DNA of 64,000 nt from Sphingobium sp. JS3065 (GTDB taxonomy: Bacteria; Pseudomonadota; Alphaproteobacteria; Sphingomonadales; Sphingomonadaceae). Below are positions 27,786-34,482 of the stretch, one piece after another. The stretch is from NCBI RefSeq assembly GCF_026427355.1, contig NZ_CP102664.1, positions 2,790,001 to 2,854,000 on the forward strand. Reading direction: 5' to 3'. The notes under the pieces were generated by a model. The model had not been told where the DNA came from, searched no databases, and saw nothing but the letters and a program-made list of their open reading frames with translations. Every line of letters starts with the position of its first letter. The first letter of the stretch is position 1. Made by a program: the position numbers and the translations under genes.

Positions 27786-30545
27786 ATGGTCATGCAGTTT
27801 CCGAAATTGGGTTCCAGGCGCGCCATCATCGACCGGCGCGCCATTTCAGACCGCATCAACGCCCTGGCGCAGGAGCATCGCGGCGATCAGATGAAACTGC
27901 GCGGCCTGATCGTGAAGGAATTGAAGGACGCGCTGGACGCGGGGCGCGAGGATGTCGCCCATCGCCTCAGCCAGAAACCGACCCGCGGGCGGGAAGCCGT
28001 CACTGCCTTCGCTTTCCTGGTCGACCAGATTTTACGCCTGCTCTACGACGCCACCACGCACCATCTCTACCCGGCGGGCAATCGCAGCACCGGCGAGCGG
28101 ATCGTGCTGATCGCGGTGGGCGGCTATGGCCGGGGCGAGATGGCGCCGCACAGCGATGTCGACATCGGCTTCATCACCCCCTGGAAGCCCACCGGCTGGA
28201 CCGAGCAGGTGATCGAATCCATGCTCTATTCGCTGTGGGATCTGGGGCTGAAGGTCGGCCATAGCAGCCGGTCGATCGACGAAACCATGCGCATGGCGAA
28301 GGCGGACCTGACCGTGCGCACCGCCCTGCTGGAGGCGCGCTACATCTGGGGCGACCGGGCGCTCTATGAGGAGACGGCCACGCGTTTCGACAGCGAGATC
28401 ATGCAGGGCACGGCCCGCGCCTTCGTCACCGAAAAGCTGGAGGAACGGGACGAGCGGCACAAGCGCATGGGCGACAGCCGCTATGTCGTCGAACCCAATG
28501 TGAAGGAGGGCAAGGGCGGCCTGCGCGATCTGCACACCCTGTTCTGGATCGGCAAATATGTGAACCGCGTGAAGTCGGTCGCGGAACTGGTCGATGTCGG
28601 CCTGCTGACCGAAATCGAACTGCGCCAGTTCCAGAAGGCGGAGGATTTCCTCTGGGCGGTGCGTTGCCACCTGCACATGATCACGGGCCGCGCCGAGGAT
28701 CGGCTGACCTTCGACCTGCAATTGGAAACCGCCACCCGCATGCATTTCACCGGGCGCGCCGGTCGGTCGGGCGTCGAGCGGTTCATGCGCTATTATTTCC
28801 TGAACGCGAAGACGGTGGGCGACCTCACCGCCGTGTTCCTCGCCCATCTGGACGACCAGATGGCGGAACGCGGGCGGCGCTATATCCCCAGTTTCTTCCG
28901 GCGTCCCAAGAAGCTGGACGGCTTCGTGCTGGATCGCGGGCGGCTGGCGCTGCCGAGCGATGATTTCTTTCAGGACGACCCCGTGCGCCTGCTGGAAATC
29001 TTCGCGCTGGCGGACAAGCATGGTCTCGCCATCCATCCCAGCGCCATGCGCGCCGCCAGCCGCGACGCCAGCCTGATCACCGCCAAGGTGCGCCGCGATC
29101 CACGCGCCAACGCCGCCTTCATGGAGGTGCTGACCTCTCCCCGCGACCCGGAAACCGTGCTGCGCTGGATGAACGAATCGACCGTCTTCGGCCGCTTCGT
29201 CCCCGATTTCCGCCGGGTCGTGGCGCAGATGCAGTTCGACATGTACCACCATTATACGGTGGACGAACATACGATCCGCGCCGTCGGACTGCTGGCGCGG
29301 ATCGAGAAGGGCGAGCTGAATCAGGATCATCCGCTGGCGGCGGACCTGATGGGCAAGCTGGTGTCGCGCCGCGTCCTCTATGTCGCGGTGCTGCTGCACG
29401 ACATCGCCAAGGGGCGCGGCGGCGACCACAGCATATTGGGCGCGGAAGTGGCGGAGCATCTCTGCCCGCGCCTGGGCCTGACCCCGGCGGAGACGGAAAC
29501 CGTGTCCTGGCTGGTGCTGCATCACCTGCTGATGTCCGCCACCGCCTTCAAGCGCGACCTGGCCGATTACAAGACGATCCTCGACTTCGTGGACGTGGTG
29601 CAGAGTCCGGAGCGGCTGAGGCTGCTGCTGTGCCTGACCGTGGTCGACATCCGCGCCGTGGGGCCTGGCGTCTGGAATAGCTGGAAGCGCCAGTTGCTGG
29701 GCGATCTTTATGAGTCCGCCGAGGAGTTGCTGCGCCTTGGCCACAAGCAGAAGGGCCGCGGCGAGCGGGTCACGGCCAAGCAGCACGGGCTGCGCCAGGC
29801 GCTCGGCCTGTCGGAGGCGGATTTCGCCAAGCTGAGCAGGCGCCTGCCCGAAAGCTACTGGATCGCGGAGCCGGAGGATATCCTCATCCACAATGCGCAG
29901 CATATATTGGAGGCGGGCGATTCCCCCCTCTCCATCGCCGCGCAATATTATCCGCAGCGCGGCGCGACGCTGGTGACGGTCTATGCCGCCGACCATCCGG
30001 GCCTGTTCTACCGGATCGCGGGCGCGATCCATCTGGCGGGCGGCAACATCATCGACGCGCGCATCCACACCACGCGGGACGGCGTCGCCATCGACAATTT
30101 CCTGGTGCAGGACCCGCTAGGCGGCGCTTTCCACAGCCCGGAGCAATTGACGCGCATCCGCAAGGCGATCGAGGATTCACTGGCCAACCGGCATCGCATG
30201 ATCACCAAGCTGGAGGCGCGCCCCCTGCCCCGCACCCGCGCCGAAACCTTCCGCATCCAACCCAATGTGCTGATCGATAACAAGGCGTCCAACCGCTTCA
30301 CCGTGATAGAGGTGAATGCGCGGGATCGCCCGGCGTTGCTGTTCAGCCTGGCCAATGCGCTGTTCCAGTCGAAGGTGACGGTGCACAGCGCCCATGTCGC
30401 CACCTATGGCGAGCGGGCGGTGGACACTTTCTACGTCACCGACCTGCTGGCCGGAAAGATCGAGAGCAAGGCGCGGCTGCAAACGCTGGAACGGCGGCTT
30501 CTGGAAGCGGCGGGAGGCGAAGTGGCGGAACTGGAGCGGGCTTGA
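27786..30545 (+). CDS. glnD: Bifunctional [protein-PII] uridylyltransferase/uridylyl-removing enzyme GlnD
   Basis: A 919-residue nitrogen sensor. The nucleotidyltransferase active site reads GGYGRGEMAPHSDVDIGF (about residues 110-127). A GlnD-type linker (NVKEGKGGLRDLHTLFWI) follows, then the HD domain LLHDIAKGRGGDHS (about residues 536-550) for uridylyl removal, and two C-terminal ACT domains (from about 725 and about 838) that bind glutamine. It modifies PII proteins according to glutamine level. It starts 9 nt after the mutS stop, so the two are probably cotranscribed. The start ATG at 27786 has an in-frame alternative two codons later. Confidence 0.96.
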   Translation: MVMQFPKLGSRRAIIDRRAISDRINALAQEHRGDQMKLRGLIVKELKDALDAGREDVAHRLSQKPTRGREAVTAFAFLVDQILRLLYDATTHHLYPAGNRSTGERIVLIAVGGYGRGEMAPHSDVDIGFITPWKPTGWTEQVIESMLYSLWDLGLKVGHSSRSIDETMRMAKADLTVRTALLEARYIWGDRALYEETATRFDSEIMQGTARAFVTEKLEERDERHKRMGDSRYVVEPNVKEGKGGLRDLHTLFWIGKYVNRVKSVAELVDVGLLTEIELRQFQKAEDFLWAVRCHLHMITGRAEDRLTFDLQLETATRMHFTGRAGRSGVERFMRYYFLNAKTVGDLTAVFLAHLDDQMAERGRRYIPSFFRRPKKLDGFVLDRGRLALPSDDFFQDDPVRLLEIFALADKHGLAIHPSAMRAASRDASLITAKVRRDPRANAAFMEVLTSPRDPETVLRWMNESTVFGRFVPDFRRVVAQMQFDMYHHYTVDEHTIRAVGLLARIEKGELNQDHPLAADLMGKLVSRRVLYVAVLLHDIAKGRGGDHSILGAEVAEHLCPRLGLTPAETETVSWLVLHHLLMSATAFKRDLADYKTILDFVDVVQSPERLRLLLCLTVVDIRAVGPGVWNSWKRQLLGDLYESAEELLRLGHKQKGRGERVTAKQHGLRQALGLSEADFAKLSRRLPESYWIAEPEDILIHNAQHILEAGDSPLSIAAQYYPQRGATLVTVYAADHPGLFYRIAGAIHLAGGNIIDARIHTTRDGVAIDNFLVQDPLGGAFHSPEQLTRIRKAIEDSLANRHRMITKLEARPLPRTRAETFRIQPNVLIDNKASNRFTVIEVNARDRPALLFSLANALFQSKVTVHSAHVATYGERAVDTFYVTDLLAGKIESKARLQTLERRLLEAAGGEVAELERA

Positions 30546-30568
30546 ACGCATCGCAGGAGCATGTTGCT

Positions 30569-31069
30569 CTAAACGATCTCCATCACGTCGCCCGGCACCA
30601 GCAACGGCAACAGGCGCAGCATATCCGCCCGCTCCACCGCCACGCATCCGGCGGTGGGTCTCCCTTCGGACAGGTGGAAGAAGATCGCGCTCCCCTGCCC
30701 CGGCACCGGCGGCGCGTCGTTATGGCCCAGAACGACGATCACATCATAGGCATCGTCGTCGCGCAGCAGATTTTCGGCGGAGAAGGCACGCGGCAGATGC
30801 ACGGGCCGGTTATAGGCCGGATCGGCCACATCGTCGGACCAGCCATCCCCGTCCCGCACCCAGCGCCATGGCAGACGGATGCCCGCCGCCTCCACCTTGC
30901 CCGGCCGCAGCAACGCGCCCCGGATCGGCCAGATCCCCAGCGGCGTGCAGCCGTCCCCTTCCCGCTTGTCCGCCGCCGCGCAGGAACCGCCGCGACCGAC
31001 GGTGCAGGCCATCTCGATTGCACCGAAGGAGAGACGTCCCGCGCCTGCATCGACGCGGACGACGTTCAT
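30569..31069 (-). CDS. L,D-transpeptidase catalytic-domain (YkuD-type) protein
   Basis: A 166-residue protein with the YkuD fold: VVLGHND near the middle, then GSAIFFHLSEGRPTAGCVAV, where His and the Cys in the TAGCVAV motif are the catalytic pair of L,D-transpeptidases. No signal peptide or anchor is visible at the annotated N-terminus, which is unusual for an enzyme acting on peptidoglycan. The start is fixed by an ATGA overlap with the ribA stop, so this is the third gene of xthA-ribA-ldt. It is convergent with glnD. The peptidoglycan role is inferred from the family; some YkuD domains have other substrates. Confidence 0.85.
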   Translation of the reverse strand: MNVVRVDAGAGRLSFGAIEMACTVGRGGSCAAADKREGDGCTPLGIWPIRGALLRPGKVEAAGIRLPWRWVRDGDGWSDDVADPAYNRPVHLPRAFSAENLLRDDDAYDVIVVLGHNDAPPVPGQGSAIFFHLSEGRPTAGCVAVERADMLRLLPLLVPGDVMEIV

Positions 31070-32124
31070 AGCTGATGCCCGGTCCGGTCGCGCTTGGTGG
31101 CCAGATAGCGTTCATTATGCGGATTGGCGGGCAGGATGATCGGCAGCCGTTCCGCCACCTTGATTCCCGCCGCTTCCAGCCCCGTCACCTTGTTGGGATT
31201 GTTGGTGAGCAGCCGCACCTCGCCCACGCCGAGCAGGTCCAGCATCCGCGCCGCGACCGAAAAATCGCGGGCGTCGATGGCGAAACCCAGCCGCACATTG
31301 GCGTCGACCGTATCGAAACCCTGATCCTGCAAGGCATAGGCGCGCAGCTTGTTGACGAGGCCGATGCCCCGCCCTTCCTGCCGCAGATAGAGCAATATGC
31401 CCCAGGTGGAATCCGCGATCTGGTGCAGCGCTTCGTGCAATTGCGGCCCGCAATCGCATTTCAGCGACCCCAGAACATCCCCGGTCAGGCATTCGCTGTG
31501 CAGGCGGATCACCGGCGGCGACGAATCGCGCTGGCCGACGATCAGCGCCACATGCTCGCGTGGTTCGTCCGGGCTGCGGAAGGCGATGATCTCCGCGGTT
31601 TCGCTGGCCGATACCGGCAGCCTCGCCCGCGTCGCGATATCCAGATGCACGGCATCGTCATAGGCGTCGACATCGGCGGCGCCGACCTCCGCCTCGACTT
31701 CGCCGTCGACCGTGGCGAAATAGGCGGGCAATATGCCCGCGAGCCGCGCCAGCCGCAGCGCCGCCTTGGCCGCCAGCGGCGCGGCCAGCGGCTTCGCCAT
31801 GAACGGGCCTTTGAGGGGCGAGGCCAGGTCCAGAACCGGGTCGGACATCGCCGTCGCGACATCGGTGTCGATCCACGGCGCCCGCGCCACCAGCACCGGC
31901 ATGTCGGGATCGGCAGCCGCCAACTGGTTGGCAAGTTTCAGCGTCTGCGCCCGTGCCGCGGAGATCAGTATGTCGGCCTTCGCCGCCGGGTCGAAACCCG
32001 CAAGCGTCACCGCATCCGCCCCTTCCACCGCCATCAGCCGCAGCGCGCCGTCGGCGGCCCGGACCCGCACCGGCCAGCCCCGGCGTAGCGCGTCGATGGC
32101 GCGAGCGGCAGCGCGCGCGCCCAT
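31066..32124 (-). CDS. ribA: GTP cyclohydrolase II (RibA) with N-terminal extension
   Basis: A 352-residue protein. The C-terminal 200 residues are GTP cyclohydrolase II: zinc ligands in the C-x10-C-x-C pattern (HSECLTGDVLGSLKCDCG), the catalytic stretch LLYLRQEGRGIGL, and LLTNNPNKVTGLEAAGI. It opens the GTP ring in the first committed step of riboflavin synthesis. The N-terminal 150 residues (RAIDALRRGWPVRV, AADILISAARAQTLKL) look like a degenerate partner domain without the 3,4-dihydroxy-2-butanone-4-phosphate synthase active-site motifs. The start ATG overlaps the xthA stop (TGATG), and the stop overlaps the next start (ATGA), so all three genes are coupled. Confidence 0.93.
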   Translation of the reverse strand: MGARAAARAIDALRRGWPVRVRAADGALRLMAVEGADAVTLAGFDPAAKADILISAARAQTLKLANQLAAADPDMPVLVARAPWIDTDVATAMSDPVLDLASPLKGPFMAKPLAAPLAAKAALRLARLAGILPAYFATVDGEVEAEVGAADVDAYDDAVHLDIATRARLPVSASETAEIIAFRSPDEPREHVALIVGQRDSSPPVIRLHSECLTGDVLGSLKCDCGPQLHEALHQIADSTWGILLYLRQEGRGIGLVNKLRAYALQDQGFDTVDANVRLGFAIDARDFSVAARMLDLLGVGEVRLLTNNPNKVTGLEAAGIKVAERLPIILPANPHNERYLATKRDRTGHQL

Positions 32125-32921
32125 CAGAAGGCGAATTCCGTGACGATCGGGATATGGTCGGACGGCTTGCCCCAGTTGCGCGCCGGTTCGACCACGCGAT
32201 GGCCGATCGCCTTGCCCGCCACATCCCTGGTCATCCACATATGGTCCAGCCGCCGACCGCGATCCGATTCCGCCCAGTCCTTGGCGCGATAGCTCCACCA
32301 GGTATAAAGCCGCTGCGGCGCGGGATAGAAATGGCGGCCGATATCGACCCAGTCATTCGACGCCTGCAACCGCGCCAATATCTCGCACTCGATGGGCGTA
32401 TGGCTGACCACGTTCAGCAACTGCTTGTGGCTCCACACATCGCATTCCATCGGCGCGATGTTGAAATCGCCGGTCAATATGGTCGGCTTGTCCTCCAGCC
32501 CAGAGGACCATTGGATCATGCGCTCCAGGAAATCGAGCTTCTGCCCGAATTTCGGATTCACCTCCCGGTCTGCGATGTCGCCGCCAGCCGGGACATAGAC
32601 ATTTTCGATCCTGACCCCATTGTCCAGCCGCACGCCGACATGGCGCGCTTCGCCATTGGCCTGCCAGTCGAACCGGTCGTCCTCATGAATCGGCACCTTG
32701 GACATGATCGCCACGCCATGGTGCATCCGCTGTCCATTCAGCACCTGATGGACATAGCCCAGTTGCCGGAACATCGCGGCGGGGAAAATCTCGTTCACCA
32801 CCTTGGTTTCCTGAAGACAGAGGATGTCGGGCGCTTCCTCCGTCAGGAAGCGCTCCACGATATCGAGCCGGGCACGGACACTGTTGATATTCCACGAGGC
32901 GATGCTGAGTGTCTGGGACAT
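32124..32921 (-). CDS. xthA: Exodeoxyribonuclease III (XthA/ExoA-type AP endonuclease)
   Basis: A 265-residue endonuclease/exonuclease/phosphatase-fold enzyme. The N-terminus reads LSIASWNINSVRARL, followed by LCLQETKV (metal-binding Glu), the GDFNIAPMECDVW motif, and the C-terminal RRLDHMWMT and PSDHIPIV with catalytic Asp-His. It nicks DNA 5' of abasic sites in base excision repair. It is the first gene of the xthA-ribA-ldt operon, and the copy B palindromic element lies 54 nt upstream of its start. No other gene is between it and lolA on the same strand. Confidence 0.95.
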   Translation of the reverse strand: MSQTLSIASWNINSVRARLDIVERFLTEEAPDILCLQETKVVNEIFPAAMFRQLGYVHQVLNGQRMHHGVAIMSKVPIHEDDRFDWQANGEARHVGVRLDNGVRIENVYVPAGGDIADREVNPKFGQKLDFLERMIQWSSGLEDKPTILTGDFNIAPMECDVWSHKQLLNVVSHTPIECEILARLQASNDWVDIGRHFYPAPQRLYTWWSYRAKDWAESDRGRRLDHMWMTRDVAGKAIGHRVVEPARNWGKPSDHIPIVTEFAF

Positions 32922-32975
32922 GCTGATCCACTAAGACCCTCCGCCCTCCTACGCAAGGGCGACAAGAACGGACCG

Positions 32976-33115
32976 TTTGGGCGGGGATTAGGCCCAGGGT
33001 GGAGCGAAAATAGTGGAATTCGAGAACCGGCGCGCAGCGACCTTAAAGGTCGTGAGTACCGGAAGCGCAGAAAGCCGCTATTTGCAGCCCTCCCTGGGCC
33101 TAATCCTCGCCCAAA
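32976..33115. repeat. Nested palindromic element, copy B (upstream of xthA)
   Basis: 24-nt outer arms at 32976-32999 and 33092-33115 pair with one G-T exception. The arms are unrelated in sequence to those of copy A. The core has the same direct repeats (GAGAACCGGCGCGCAG, then GAGTACCGGAAGCGCAG) and a central hairpin CGACCT-TAA-AGGTCG in place of copy A's CGTAC-TCAA-GTACG. It is in the same orientation and at a similar distance (54 nt) from the start of the minus-strand gene as copy A. Confidence 0.85.
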
Positions 33116-33116
33116 C

Positions 33117-33138
33117 AAAAAGACCCCCGCTCCGGGGG
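33117..33138 (-). terminator. Intrinsic terminator on the minus strand, downstream of lolA
   Basis: Read on the minus strand, CCCCC-GGAGC-GGGGG (33138-33124) is followed by TCTTTTTG. It lies about 180 nt after the lolA stop and just before the copy B element, so it would separate lolA from the xthA operon. Confidence 0.7.
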
Positions 33139-33316
33139 CATGGAACGGGGGCCTCGATCGCGCCCTTGAAGCGCTTTGCGGCGGGAGCGGGCTTCCGGGT
33201 AACAGGGGGGAAATCCCGGTTTCGTCTCTCGCCGTGGAGTTCTTTCTAGGGTTCGCGATATGAGCCTCAGATGAACGGTTTTGAAAACTTCTCGGCCCGT
33301 CGCGTCTGTGGCCCGC

Positions 33317-33955
33317 TTAACCGCCGGCCGCCCGCCCCTTGGGCCGGGGATCGGTCCAGCGGAAGGCGGAATCGGCCACCGCCACGCCGTAACGCTGGTT
33401 GGAAAGCTTCACCGCCGTCCGGTTATTCTGCGAATCCAGCGCCACCCAACCGTAAAGCTGCAAGCCCGCCGGGCTGCCCGCATCGCGTTTGAAGATCATG
33501 GTGATGGTGCCATATTCCGGCCGCCTGGGGTCGCGCGCCTGAACGCTCAGCACGGTCGGATCGCCGGTCTGGATCACCTTGCCGAATTTCGACAAGTCCT
33601 TCGACGGGTCGATCAGCGCGCCCAGCGGCGAATTGCCGATCGGCCAGCGCTGCACCTGCCGCACTTCATAATCGATCATGGTCAGCGCCTTGCCGTCGCC
33701 CACGATCAGCAGCGGTACGCCCTTCTGATATTGGAAGCGGATCTTGCCCGGCTGTTTGATGGTAAGCTGGCCGGTCAGCGTCTGGCCGTTGCGGTCGGTC
33801 TGGGCGAAGTCGGCGGTCATGGTGGTGACGGCGCGGATATAGGCGTTCACCTTCGACAGGTCGGACCGGTCCGCCTGCGCGGCCGCCGGGATCATCGGCA
33901 CGAGGACCGGCACGGCGGCCAGCGTCAGGGTGAGGGGCGCAAGGATGCGCTTCAT
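33317..33955 (-). CDS. lolA: Outer-membrane lipoprotein carrier protein LolA
   Basis: A 212-residue periplasmic protein. A Sec signal peptide (MKRILAPLTLTLAAVPVLVPMIPAAAQA) is followed by the LolA fold, with TADFAQTDRNGQTLTGQLTI and PGKIRFQYQKGVPLLIVGDG, the family's open beta-barrel start. It shuttles lipoproteins from LolCDE to the outer membrane. It lies on the same strand as ftsK, but a 523-nt gap with the small-RNA candidate and its terminator separates them, so it probably has its own promoter. The long 5' leader contains a strong hairpin (34064-34094). Confidence 0.92.
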   Translation of the reverse strand: MKRILAPLTLTLAAVPVLVPMIPAAAQADRSDLSKVNAYIRAVTTMTADFAQTDRNGQTLTGQLTIKQPGKIRFQYQKGVPLLIVGDGKALTMIDYEVRQVQRWPIGNSPLGALIDPSKDLSKFGKVIQTGDPTVLSVQARDPRRPEYGTITMIFKRDAGSPAGLQLYGWVALDSQNNRTAVKLSNQRYGVAVADSAFRWTDPRPKGRAAGG

Positions 33956-34478
33956 GCAGTCATCTCCGGTTGTTCAGGATGAGGAGCTTAGGTGGCAGGG
34001 CTTGAACCCGCTGTGAACCCACTCGTTCCGCCAAGGCAATGGAGTCCAATCCGGAAACGGGAAGGGGGAGAGCGGCATGGCCGCTCAATCCCCCTCTGCT
34101 TCCGCTTCGCCAGTGCCGGTCTTTCCGGCGGCCCCTCTCCCAAGTTTATTTTTTAGGCGCTGCGGTAAGCGGCTTCTGCTTAGACCGGTGCGAGGACAAA
34201 AAAAAGGCTGATCCGAAGACCAGCCTGAAAGTTTTTAGGAGAGGATGCCTGAAAGGCAGGGCCTTCTTCGGCCAAATCGATCCTCGCTGCAAATGCGAAG
34301 AACCGAATGACGATTGCACGAAACGCAATCATGCCCGGAAATCATGGATTTTTGCGGGGCGGCCGGGCTTTTACGGGGATGCAACAGCCCAAGGCGCCAC
34401 GCAAAATTCCGTTTCAGAGCAAAATGGGCAGTGACTTTTTCGCATCAGGCCAAATGAAATTTTTTCAAGCCCCTTGCG
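33956..34478. other. Gene-free region between ftsK and lolA
   Basis: This 523-nt spacer contains a possible promoter overlapping the ftsK stop, the small-RNA candidate copy 1 (34198-34330), and a hairpin in the lolA leader at 34064-34094. The lolA hairpin pairs GAGCGGC with GCCGCTC, extended by GGGGGA/TCCCCC around a 2-nt bulge. I see no protein gene. The open frame 34146-34328 on the minus strand reads through the RNA element. Confidence 0.6.
34198..34330 (-). ncRNA. Candidate small RNA, copy 1 (ftsK-lolA intergenic)
   Basis: On the minus strand the order of parts is as follows. First comes a hairpin GATTGC/GCAATC (34330-34312), then the motif TTCGCATTTGC (34299-34289). A divergent 31-nt segment is followed by mini-hairpin GCCTTTCAGGC (34257-34247), then unpaired ATCCTCTCCTAAAAAC. 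The end is an intrinsic terminator AGGCTGGTC-TTCG-GATCAGCCT followed by a run of T (34226-34198). The same parts in the same order, with the same 31-nt spacing, occur at 40916-41047. CCTCTCCT could pair with ribosome-binding sites. The 5' end may be further upstream, near 34447. Confidence 0.75.
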
Positions 34479-34482
34479 TCAA
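34454..34482 (-). promoter_or_regulatory. Possible promoter for small-RNA copy 1
   Basis: On the minus strand, TTGACG (34482-34477, overlapping the ftsK stop codon) is followed after 17 nt by TTTCAT (34459-34454). This is a five-of-six -35 match with a weak -10. It would start transcription near 34447. Confidence 0.35.

Larger units (their letters stand above)
32922..33316. other. Gene-free region between lolA and xthA
   Basis: This 395-nt stretch holds the copy B palindromic element (32976-33115), an intrinsic terminator for the minus strand (33117-33138) and about 178 nt (33139-33316) in which I see no gene or clear signal. Short open frames here are incidental readings of the palindrome. 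Confidence 0.6.

Noticed and set aside
28032..30068. A 678-residue minus-strand frame antisense to glnD
   Set aside because: Composition is that of a shadow frame, without family motifs.
32843..33118. Small minus-strand ORF over the copy B palindrome
   Set aside because: It is a translation of the palindromic element and overlaps xthA; no ribosome site.
32124..33316. FMN riboswitch near ribA
   Set aside because: ribA starts directly on the xthA stop, so there is no leader for a riboswitch. The copy B element upstream of xthA does not match the FMN aptamer core.
34245..34310. Plus-strand micro-ORF MPERQ... starting inside small-RNA copy 1 (also at 40962 in copy 2)
   Set aside because: The two reading frames diverge after four residues and stop at different lengths, the AGGAG is too close to the ATG, and the structured minus-strand RNA explains the conservation better.
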